The position numbers and the translations under genes are program-made. 58,371 nt of DNA from UBA5972 sp964588725 (GTDB lineage Bacteria; Pseudomonadota; Alphaproteobacteria; Rhodobacterales; Rhodobacteraceae): the NCBI GenBank assembly GCA_964588725.1, contig CAZPQL010000007.1, forward strand, positions 1 to 58,371. The letters run 5' to 3'. A model generated the notes under the pieces. It did not search any database. It was not told where the DNA came from and saw only the letters and a list, made by a program, of their open reading frames with translations. Positions 51,504 to 58,371 of the stretch are shown here, piece by piece. Numbering within the stretch: position 1 is the stretch's first letter; each line of letters opens with the position of its first letter.

Positions 51504-52625
51504 ATGAAAAAAGCCCTTATCACCGGAGTTACTGGTCAGGACGGTTCATATCTCGCTGAATTTCTGCTGGAAAAAGGCTATGAAGTTCACGGGATCAAGC
51601 GACGTTCATCACTTTTCAATACCCAGCGTATCGACCATATTTACGAAGACCCACACAGCAATCATACAGCCTTTAAGTTGCATTACGGTGATCTGACCGA
51701 CAGTTCCAACCTGACAAGAATTCTTTCGGAAGTGCAGCCGGACGAAGTTTATAATCTTGGCGCCCAATCCCACGTGGCGGTCAGTTTTGAGGCCCCGGAA
51801 TATACTGCCGACGTTGTTGGCATGGGCACGCTGCGCTTGCTTGAAGCCATGCGGTTCTTGAATCTCACCGACAAAGCCCGCTTTTATCAGGCCTCAACGT
51901 CAGAGCTTTACGGACTGGTGCAGGAAACCCCGCAAACCGAATCCACGCCGTTTTATCCACGGTCCCCCTACGCGGTCGCCAAGCTTTATTCCTATTGGAT
52001 CACCATAAACTATCGCGAAGCTTACGGCATGTACGCCTGCAATGGCATCCTGTTTAACCACGAAAGCCCGCGCAGGGGCGAAACCTTTGTCACCCGCAAA
52101 ATCACCCGTGGGCTGGCAAATATCGCACAAGGACTGGAAGATTGCATTTACATGGGCAACATAGACGCGCTGCGCGACTGGGGCCACGCCAAGGATTATG
52201 TGCGCATGCAGTGGCTGATGCTGCAACAGGACAAGCCTGAAGATTTTGTCATCGCCACAGGCCAACAGTATTCTGTGCGCAAATTCATCACGTGGGCTGC
52301 TGAAGAACTGGGAATTTCACTGCGTTTTGAAGGTGAAGGACTGGACGAGATCGGCATTGTAAATGCAGTCAAAAGTGACGATGCGCCAATGGTCAATCCC
52401 GGAGACGTTCTGGTGCGGATCGACCGTCGCTATTTCCGCCCAACCGAAGTGGAGACCCTTTTGGGTGATGCGACCAAAGCCAGGCAAGAACTGGGCTGGG
52501 TCCCCGAGATCACCGCCCGGGACATGTGCGCCGAGATGGTGGCCCACGACTTAATCGCAGCGAAACGCCATGCACTGCTAAAAGAACACGGGATGGACCT
52601 GCCAGTGTCGGTGGAAAATGGGTGA
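51504..52625 (+). CDS. gmd: GDP-mannose 4,6-dehydratase
   Basis: Converts GDP-D-mannose to GDP-4-keto-6-deoxy-D-mannose, first step to GDP-L-fucose. An extended short-chain dehydrogenase of 373 residues from ATG 51504 (AGGAACGGC upstream). NADP motif ITGVTGQDGSYLAEFLL, QASTSELYG with catalytic Thr/Glu, and YPRSPYAVAKLY with the Tyr-x3-Lys pair; FNHESPRRGETFVTRKI is the substrate loop. The next gene performs the following step. Confidence 0.96.
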   Translation: MKKALITGVTGQDGSYLAEFLLEKGYEVHGIKRRSSLFNTQRIDHIYEDPHSNHTAFKLHYGDLTDSSNLTRILSEVQPDEVYNLGAQSHVAVSFEAPEYTADVVGMGTLRLLEAMRFLNLTDKARFYQASTSELYGLVQETPQTESTPFYPRSPYAVAKLYSYWITINYREAYGMYACNGILFNHESPRRGETFVTRKITRGLANIAQGLEDCIYMGNIDALRDWGHAKDYVRMQWLMLQQDKPEDFVIATGQQYSVRKFITWAAEELGISLRFEGEGLDEIGIVNAVKSDDAPMVNPGDVLVRIDRRYFRPTEVETLLGDATKARQELGWVPEITARDMCAEMVAHDLIAAKRHALLKEHGMDLPVSVENG

Positions 52626-52771
52626 AGGATTTCAATTACCGCAAACAGCCCGATGTTGTAGTTTTTCACTTGAAGCCACACAAAAATATTTGGCCTCAAC
52701 AACCGGATCGGCAAGTTTTTGACAAATTTTATTAGTCTTAGAACCATGTCGGAATTGTTGCGGAGAACCCT

Positions 52772-53740
52772 ATGCGCATATTTTTAGCCGGACACCGGGG
52801 CATGGTGGGTGGCGCTATTTTGCGTCGGCTGGAGGCACGCCGGTCAGCCGGTAAAGCGACCGAACTGATCCTGCGCACCAGCGCCGAACTGGACCTGACC
52901 GATCAGGCCGCCACGCGCGATTTTATGCAAACGGAAAAGCCAGATCAGGTGATTCTTGCTGCCGCCAAGGTCGGCGGCATCGTCGCCAATAACGCCTATC
53001 CGGCGCAATTCATCTATGAAAATCTGATGATGACGGGCAACGTGATAAATGCTGCGTATCAGGCGGGCGTAACCAGGATTTTGCAACTGGGGTCAAGCTG
53101 CATCTACCCTGGCGAGGTGTCGCAGCCCATGCGCGAAGAAGCACTTCTCACAGGCCCGCTTGAACCCACCAACGAACCCTACGCCATCGCCAAGATCGCT
53201 GGGATCAAGCTTTGCGAAAGTTATAACCGTCAATACGGCACCGATTATCGCAGCGTCATGCCGACCAATCTCTATGGGCCGGGCGACAATTTCCACCCCG
53301 AGAACTCGCACGTGCTGCCCGCCCTGATCCGCCGTTTTCATGAGGCTGCGCATGAGGGTCTGGAAGAGGTGGTGATCTGGGGCAGTGGAACGCCACGGCG
53401 CGAGTTTCTGCATGTCGATGACATGGCTGAGGCGTCGCTTTTCGTTCTCGACCTGTCCAAAGAAACTTATGACGCCAATACCTCGCCGATGTTGAGTCAT
53501 ATCAATGTCGGGTCCGGCACAGACATCACGATCGCGGATTTGGCGCAAAAAGTGGCAAATGTCATTGGTTTCAAGGGGCGCATCGTCACCGATCCGACCA
53601 AACCGGACGGCACAATGCGCAAACTGATGGACGTCTCGCGACTGACCGACATGGGTTGGAGCGCGCGCATTTCTCTCGACGATGGTCTGAATGATACTTA
53701 CCGGTGGTTTCTGGAGAACCAAAACAATATTCGTCGTTGA
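52772..53740 (+). CDS. fcl: GDP-L-fucose synthase
   Basis: Epimerase-reductase of 322 residues that turns GDP-4-keto-6-deoxymannose into GDP-L-fucose. The cofactor motif is IFLAGHRGMVGGAILRRLE, the active site is LGSSCIYPG plus YAIAKIAGIKLCESYN (Tyr-x3-Lys), and MPTNLYGPGDNFHPENSHVL is the substrate block. A 146-bp gap separates it from gmd, so it may have its own promoter. Likely supplies fucose or a related sugar for surface polysaccharide. Confidence 0.96.
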   Translation: MRIFLAGHRGMVGGAILRRLEARRSAGKATELILRTSAELDLTDQAATRDFMQTEKPDQVILAAAKVGGIVANNAYPAQFIYENLMMTGNVINAAYQAGVTRILQLGSSCIYPGEVSQPMREEALLTGPLEPTNEPYAIAKIAGIKLCESYNRQYGTDYRSVMPTNLYGPGDNFHPENSHVLPALIRRFHEAAHEGLEEVVIWGSGTPRREFLHVDDMAEASLFVLDLSKETYDANTSPMLSHINVGSGTDITIADLAQKVANVIGFKGRIVTDPTKPDGTMRKLMDVSRLTDMGWSARISLDDGLNDTYRWFLENQNNIRR

Positions 53741-53765
53741 GCTCCCTACTTGAAGGACTATGTTG

Positions 53766-55199
53766 ATGAGCCATCCTATTCATCCGTTATTGCTTTGTGG
53801 TGGCTCGGGGACCCGCCTCTGGCCGCTCAGCCGGAAAAGTTTTCCCAAACAATTCGTCCGCCTCACGGGCGAAGAAAGCCTATTTCAGACCACAGCTCGA
53901 CGGTTGTCCGGTGAGGGCTTTGAACCCCCTATCGTGGTCACCGGATCGGACTTCCGCTTTATTGTGATCGAGCAGCTCGCGGCTGTCGAAGTCACGCCTG
54001 CTGCCACCCTGATCGAACCCGAAGGGCGCAACACCGCACCGGCAATTCTGGCGGCCGCACTAACCCAGGAAGCCCGGGCCCCGGGCAGTCTGATGCTGGT
54101 GGCACCGTCGGATCACGTGATTCCCGATGGCTCTCGTTTTCGCGCCGCAGTTCATGCTGCCGCTCCCGCTGCACAATCGGGTAAGATAGTCACATTCGGC
54201 ATCCGGCCAGATCGGGCAGAAACCGGCTACGGCTGGCTGGAAATAAGCTCGCCTCCCGATGCCGAATTTGCTCCGGTGCCACAGGATCTCAAACGATTTG
54301 TCGAGAAACCTGACGCCGCAACTGCCGACGCCATGCTGACCGGCGGCAAGCATTTGTGGAACGCCGGCATTTTCCTGTTCTCCACTGATGCCATCATTGA
54401 CTCTTTTGGTATCCATGAACCGGATATGCTGAAGACAACACGGGCGGCCGTCGAAGCAGCTGAGTCTGATCTTGGCTTTACGCGCCTCGCAACCGGCCCG
54501 TGGTCTGACTTGGACGCGGTGTCAATTGACTACGCGGTAATGGAAAAAGCCACTAATCTGACTGTGGTTCCATATGGCGGTGCATGGTCAGACCTTGGAG
54601 GATGGGACGCTGTTTGGCGCGATTGCGGGCCGGACGGCTCGGGTGTTGTAAGGACGGGCCCGGCTACTGCCATCGAATGTAACGACACCTTGCTTCGTGC
54701 CGAGGACAGCAACCAGCAACTTGTTGGAATCGGTCTTTCGGATATCGTGGCGATTGCCATGCCGGATGCGGTGCTGGTTGCACACAAGGACCGTGTGCAG
54801 GATGTCAAAGAAGCCGTTCGCGCGCTCAAGCAACAGAACGTGGCGCAAGCCGAAACTCTGCCGCACGACTATCGCCCCTGGGGTTGGTTTGAAAGTCTGG
54901 CCATTGGCCCGCGGTTTCAGGTCAAGCGCATCGTCGTGCATCCCGGCGCAGCGCTGAGTTTGCAAAGTCACCGTCATCGTGCGGAACACTGGATCGTCGT
55001 TGAAGGCACGGCTCAGGTCACCGTCGACGATAAAGTGCTGCTCGTGACCGAGAACCAGTCGGTCTATGTTCCGCTTGGTGCAGTCCACAGGATGGAAAAC
55101 CCGGGCAAGGTACCAATGGTTATTATCGAAGTGCAGACAGGATCTTATTTGGGCGAAGATGATATTATCAGGTACGAGGACGTTTACGCGCGTGACTAA
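53766..55199 (+). CDS. manC: Mannose-1-phosphate guanylyltransferase / mannose-6-phosphate isomerase
   Basis: Bifunctional type II PMI/GMP enzyme (also cpsB or algA), 477 residues. The N-terminal nucleotidyltransferase has LCGGSGTRLWPLSRKSFPKQF (two parts) and FVEKPDAATADAML. The C-terminal cupin has RPWGWFESL, SLQSHRHRAEHWIVVEG and QSVYVPLGAVHRMENPG for isomerase activity. The ATG at 53766 has AAGGA eight bases upstream; the ATG at 53760 is too close to that site. Supplies GDP-mannose to gmd and fcl. Confidence 0.93.
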   Translation: MSHPIHPLLLCGGSGTRLWPLSRKSFPKQFVRLTGEESLFQTTARRLSGEGFEPPIVVTGSDFRFIVIEQLAAVEVTPAATLIEPEGRNTAPAILAAALTQEARAPGSLMLVAPSDHVIPDGSRFRAAVHAAAPAAQSGKIVTFGIRPDRAETGYGWLEISSPPDAEFAPVPQDLKRFVEKPDAATADAMLTGGKHLWNAGIFLFSTDAIIDSFGIHEPDMLKTTRAAVEAAESDLGFTRLATGPWSDLDAVSIDYAVMEKATNLTVVPYGGAWSDLGGWDAVWRDCGPDGSGVVRTGPATAIECNDTLLRAEDSNQQLVGIGLSDIVAIAMPDAVLVAHKDRVQDVKEAVRALKQQNVAQAETLPHDYRPWGWFESLAIGPRFQVKRIVVHPGAALSLQSHRHRAEHWIVVEGTAQVTVDDKVLLVTENQSVYVPLGAVHRMENPGKVPMVIIEVQTGSYLGEDDIIRYEDVYARD

Positions 55200-55450
55200 A
55201 GCTTTTCGCTTCTAATCAGACTCGCCCGAAGAGACCTGAAATCAAAGGTTTCAACGTGCCAGGCGATATTGGATATCTCAGATAAAGCGCGGTTTACTGT
55301 AGTCGAAGGCGCACTGACGCAGAGGGCATTAGACCAATGTAGTTGTGACCCATCAAAAAACCACGCACGCAAAAAGTGAAACGTTGAGTGGCTCACAAAC
55401 AAAATCGTTCGAACTCATTTGCAAGAATTGAGGCAAGTTGTTGATTTTAT

Positions 55451-55526
55451 TGGTGAGCCCGACAGGATTCGAACCTGTGACCCACTGATTAAAAGTCAGT
55501 TGCTCTACCAACTGAGCTACGGGCCC
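55451..55526 (-). tRNA. tRNA-Lys (UUU anticodon)
   Basis: The reverse strand folds as a cloverleaf. The acceptor stem GGGCCCG pairs with CGGGCTC (one G-U), the D-arm is GCTCAGTTGGTAGAGC, the anticodon stem-loop ACTGA-CTTTTAA-TCAGT shows anticodon TTT, and the T-arm includes GGTTCGAATCC. The 3' CCA is encoded. No intron and no neighbouring tRNA. About 250 bases between manC and this gene hold nothing recognisable. Confidence 0.97.
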
Positions 55527-55665
55527 ACTAGAATGCGCGTCGTATAAGGGGAGGTGGCGTCGGTCAAGTGTAAAAGGCGCGTTTCACCGCCGCAATGCCC
55601 CTGTTTGCACAGGCCTTTTGCGGCCCCTTATGGTCTTTTACAAAAATCCGAGATATAGGCGCAAA

Positions 55666-56505
55666 ATGGATCAATACTGGCGCGACAACGGCTTGCCGTT
55701 CATGAAAATGCACGGGCTTGGCAACGATTTCGTTGTGGTGGATGCGCGTGGGCGCTGCGACCCCATGAGCGCAAATCTGGCCATCGCAATCGGCGACCGG
55801 CATCGCGGTGTCGGGTTTGATCAGCTGGCAGTGATATTGGACAGCGCGGACGCCAACGCACGACTGGATTTCTGGAACGCCGACGGCAGTCTGTCGGCGG
55901 CTTGCGGCAATGCCACACGCTGCGTCGCACGCCATTTGATGGACGAAAGCGGCCTGACCGAATTGGTTTTGAAAACCGGACGGGGATTGCTGACCTGCAG
56001 CGACGTTGGCATGGATTTGACCCGTGTCAACATGGGCGCGCCGCAACTGGACTGGGCCGACGTGCCACTGGCGCGCGATGTGGATACACTGGCGCTGCCC
56101 ATAAAAGGTGCGCCGGTGGCGTTGGGCATGGGCAACCCGCACTGCGTGTTCATCGTGGACGACGCCGAGGCCGTTGATCTGCAAAAGCTGGGCGCGTTAA
56201 TCGAGGGGCATGAACTATTTCCCGAACGCACAAATGTGGAATTTGTACACATACTGTCGCGCAACGAAATTCGGCTGCGGATCTGGGAGCGCGGCGTCGG
56301 TGTAACGCTGGCCAGCGGCTCGTGCGCCTGCGCGGCGGTCGTGGCAACCGCTCGGTTAGAACTGACCAACAAGTGCTGCGCGGTCAACGTCGACGGTGGG
56401 GAACTTGAAATTGACTGGCGCGACGATGGCGTGTGGATGACTGGTCCAACGTCTCATGTCTTTGATGGCGTTTTTTCCCCCACATTTCTGGACGGTTTCG
56501 CATGA
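55666..56505 (+). CDS. dapF: Diaminopimelate epimerase with unusual second active-site motif
   Basis: Converts LL- to meso-diaminopimelate for lysine and peptidoglycan. It is 279 residues from ATG 55666; MKMHGLGNDFVVVDARG at 13-29 is the family start. The first catalytic cysteine is Cys80 in AACGNATRC. The second motif, normally ACGTGA with the partner cysteine, here reads A-S-G-S-C-A with Ser217 and Cys220, so the standard cysteine is missing or displaced by three positions. GNPHCVFIV and PERTNVEFV are normal. It overlaps mtaB by ATGA. Confidence 0.92.
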   Translation: MDQYWRDNGLPFMKMHGLGNDFVVVDARGRCDPMSANLAIAIGDRHRGVGFDQLAVILDSADANARLDFWNADGSLSAACGNATRCVARHLMDESGLTELVLKTGRGLLTCSDVGMDLTRVNMGAPQLDWADVPLARDVDTLALPIKGAPVALGMGNPHCVFIVDDAEAVDLQKLGALIEGHELFPERTNVEFVHILSRNEIRLRIWERGVGVTLASGSCACAAVVATARLELTNKCCAVNVDGGELEIDWRDDGVWMTGPTSHVFDGVFSPTFLDGFA

Positions 56506-57758
56506 AAAACACGCCGGTCTTTGCCACGCTTGGCTGCCGCCTGAACGCCTATGAAACCAAGGCAATGGAGGCGCTTGGCAATCAGGCAGAGCTTGCGAAT
56601 ACTGTTGTCGTGAATACCTGTGCGGTTACCGCCGAGGCCGTACGTCAGGCGCGGCGTAAAATCCGACGGTTGGCCCGCGAAAACCCGGGGTCGAAAATGA
56701 TCGTCACGGGATGCGCCGCACAGATCGAGCCTGAAAGTTTCGCCAAAATGGACGAGGTCGATCTGGTTTTGGGCAACGTGGAAAAAATGCAAGGGGCGGC
56801 TTGGACGGATTTGGTGAAGGATGATTTCACTCGCCATTCAAAAATTCAGGTTGACGACATCATGGCGGTGACCAAAACCTCCGGCCATCTGATCGACGGA
56901 TTTGGCACCCGCGCGCGTGCCTATGTGCAGGTGCAAAACGGCTGTGATCACCGCTGTACGTTTTGTATTATCCCTTTTGGGCGCGGGAATTCACGCTCGG
57001 TGCCCGCCGATACTGTCGTGGAACAGATCAAACGGCTGGTGGGAAACGGATATAACGAGGTGGTGTTGACCGGTGTCGATATGACCGGCTGGGGTGCCGA
57101 TTTACCCGGGCATCCCCGACTGGGCGATCTTGTGGCGCGGATACTAAAGACGGTGCCGGACTTGCCGAGATTGCGGATTTCGTCGATCGATTCCATCGAG
57201 GCCGATCCGGTTTTGATTGAAACCATCGCGACTGAATCCCGACTGATGCCGCATTTGCATTTATCACTGCAGGCGGGCGACGATATGATCCTGAAACGCA
57301 TGAAAAGGCGGCATTTGCGCGATGACGCCATAGCCTTTTGCGCCGACATCAAAGCCGCCCGCCCCGACATGGTTTTTGGTGCCGATTTGATTGCGGGATT
57401 TCCCACGGAAACGGACGCGATGTTTGAAAATTCCGAGCATCTGATCGAAGACTGCGGCCTGACGTGGCTGCATGTTTTTCCTTATTCTGTGCGCCACGGA
57501 ACTCCCGCCGCCAAGATGCCCCAGGTGGACGGTGCAACAATCAAAGCGCGCGCCGCGCGTTTGCGCCAGACCGGTGAAGCCCGCGTTCAACGCCATCTTG
57601 CGGCACAAGCGGGCCAAACGCATTCCGTTCTTCTTGAAGGCCCGCGTATGGGCCGCACAGCAGGGTTTGCGCCGGTGGCATTTTCCAGCGATCAACCCGT
57701 CGGCCAGATTGTATCCGCCAAAATTTCCGGTCATTGTAACGGCCAGTTGACAGCCTAA
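56502..57758 (+). CDS. mtaB: tRNA t6A37 methylthiotransferase
   Basis: Radical-SAM enzyme of the MiaB/MtaB class that converts t6A to ms2t6A at position 37 of ANN-decoding tRNAs, 418 residues. The N-terminal auxiliary-cluster cysteines are in GCRLNAYE, VNTCAVT and VTGCAAQ. The radical-SAM motif is NGCDHRCTFCIIPFGRG. LTGVDMTGWG and HLHLSLQAGDD are class blocks, and a TRAM-like C-terminus ends the chain. MtaB is preferred over MiaB because of the GCRLN start and spacing. Confidence 0.9.
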   Translation: MKNTPVFATLGCRLNAYETKAMEALGNQAELANTVVVNTCAVTAEAVRQARRKIRRLARENPGSKMIVTGCAAQIEPESFAKMDEVDLVLGNVEKMQGAAWTDLVKDDFTRHSKIQVDDIMAVTKTSGHLIDGFGTRARAYVQVQNGCDHRCTFCIIPFGRGNSRSVPADTVVEQIKRLVGNGYNEVVLTGVDMTGWGADLPGHPRLGDLVARILKTVPDLPRLRISSIDSIEADPVLIETIATESRLMPHLHLSLQAGDDMILKRMKRRHLRDDAIAFCADIKAARPDMVFGADLIAGFPTETDAMFENSEHLIEDCGLTWLHVFPYSVRHGTPAAKMPQVDGATIKARAARLRQTGEARVQRHLAAQAGQTHSVLLEGPRMGRTAGFAPVAFSSDQPVGQIVSAKISGHCNGQLTA

Positions 57759-57769
57759 GGCCGCGCCAC

Positions 57770-58371
57770 ATGTCCCGCCCGATTCTCTATTCGTTCCGCC
57801 GCTGCCCTTACGCCATGCGCGCTCGTCTGGCCGTGCAATCGGCAGGCGTGACCTGCGAGTTGCGCGAGATATTGCTCCGCGACAAAGCGCCGGAATTTCT
57901 GGCGGCTTCGGCCAAGGGAACGGTACCGGTGATCGTCACACAAGACGGTGCGACGCTTGAGGAAAGCTTTGAAATCATGCACTGGGCACTGACGGCTAAC
58001 GACCCTGAACGCTGGCTTCACCCCGGGTTTGGCAACCTTGAGTCAGCCGTTTCGCTGATCAAAACGGCGGACGGTGATTTTAAGCACAACCTTGACCGCT
58101 ATAAATACGCCAGCCGGTTTGATACCGGAGAGTCGACAAAGGCGCGCGACCGGGCCGCGGATTTTCTGGCTGGATTGGACGGTCGTCTGACAGAAAATTC
58201 CTATCTGTTTGGCAACCGTATCTGCATCGCCGACATGGCCATCGCGCCGTTCGTGCGCCAGTTTGCCAGCGTGGATCGCGACTGGTTTGACGCACTGCCC
58301 CTGCCCCGCCTACACCGATGGCTGGAGGACTTTCTGAATTCACAGCGTTTTGCCAGCGTCATGCAAAAATA
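57770..58371 (+). CDS. Glutathione S-transferase-like protein, cut by the window edge
   Basis: Reads open from ATG 57770 to the last base, 200 codons without a stop. The N-terminal thioredoxin-like domain begins MSRPILYSFRRCPYAMRARL with Cys12 in a CPY motif, as in GST/glutaredoxin-2-like proteins. VPVIVTQDGATLEESFEIM is the glutathione cis-proline and SNAIL-type block, and NRICIADMAIAPFVRQF is the C-terminal helical domain. The final TA could be the start of a stop codon, making the protein about 200 residues. It follows mtaB by 11 bases. Confidence 0.8.
   Translation, partial: MSRPILYSFRRCPYAMRARLAVQSAGVTCELREILLRDKAPEFLAASAKGTVPVIVTQDGATLEESFEIMHWALTANDPERWLHPGFGNLESAVSLIKTADGDFKHNLDRYKYASRFDTGESTKARDRAADFLAGLDGRLTENSYLFGNRICIADMAIAPFVRQFASVDRDWFDALPLPRLHRWLEDFLNSQRFASVMQK

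Noticed and set aside
1..58371. CRISPR array, insertion sequence or prophage
   Set aside because: No evenly spaced direct repeats, transposase, integrase or phage structural genes were found on either strand.

Overview
The window reads as a chromosomal segment of a marine alphaproteobacterium of the order Rhodobacterales (Roseobacter group). This rests on gene content (Tmm/TmoXWV/Tdm trimethylamine catabolism, heterotetrameric sarcosine-oxidase-type dehydrogenase, aerobic cobalamin genes cobO/cobC/cbiB), on many ATGA-type overlaps, and on protein sequences I recognise as Roseobacter-like. No transposase, integrase, phage gene or CRISPR array was seen, so nothing directly marks a mobile island.

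Layout. (1) 0-12.6 kb, mixed housekeeping: cobO; a dienelactone-hydrolase-family protein; a short reductive-dehalogenase-like iron-sulfur protein; an FMN reductase; a DAO-type oxidase; an EamA exporter; a lytic transglycosylase; dapA; smpB; a receiver-like protein; a cobalamin operon (DUF1636 protein, cobC, cbiB); and a PPP-type phosphatase. (2) 12.6-19.7 kb, homogentisate catabolism: hmgA, fahA, an MBL-fold protein, a membrane protein, an FAD aromatic monooxygenase and a DUF2783 protein run leftward. A divergent MarR regulator is coupled to maiA. (3) 19.7-27.0 kb: a CpdA-like phosphodiesterase and a five-gene family-5 (peptide/opine-type) ABC transporter with an unusually large binding protein.

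(4) 27.2-51.1 kb is the distinctive part, a methylated-amine catabolic region. A leftward soxBDAG/mgdABCD-type operon (N-methylglutamate dehydrogenase or sarcosine oxidase) faces a GlxA-type AraC regulator. A FadR-type GntR regulator faces a long rightward run: an FAD oxidoreductase, a glutamine-synthetase-like ligase, a three-gene glutamate-synthase-like set (mgsABC type), an unknown 137-aa protein, a nitrilase-family amidase, an unknown 194-aa protein, a DUF1330 protein and tmm. Then follow tmoX, tmoW, tmoV (TMAO uptake) and tdm. Together these predict TMA -> TMAO -> dimethylamine + formaldehyde, and monomethylamine -> gamma-glutamylmethylamide -> N-methylglutamate -> glutamate + C1 unit. 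The known dimethylamine monooxygenase genes (dmmDABC) are absent from the window, and several genes inside the run have no assigned function; this is where an undescribed step is most likely.

(5) 51.5-58.4 kb: GDP-L-fucose/GDP-mannose precursor genes (gmd, fcl, manC-type), tRNA-Lys(UUU), dapF with an altered second catalytic-cysteine motif, mtaB, and a GST-like gene running off the right edge. Intergenic DNA carries several palindromic elements, including a motif placed directly after stop codons at two loci and a repeat resembling one common in Rhizobiales. Product calls come from reading sequence and motifs; no database search was possible.
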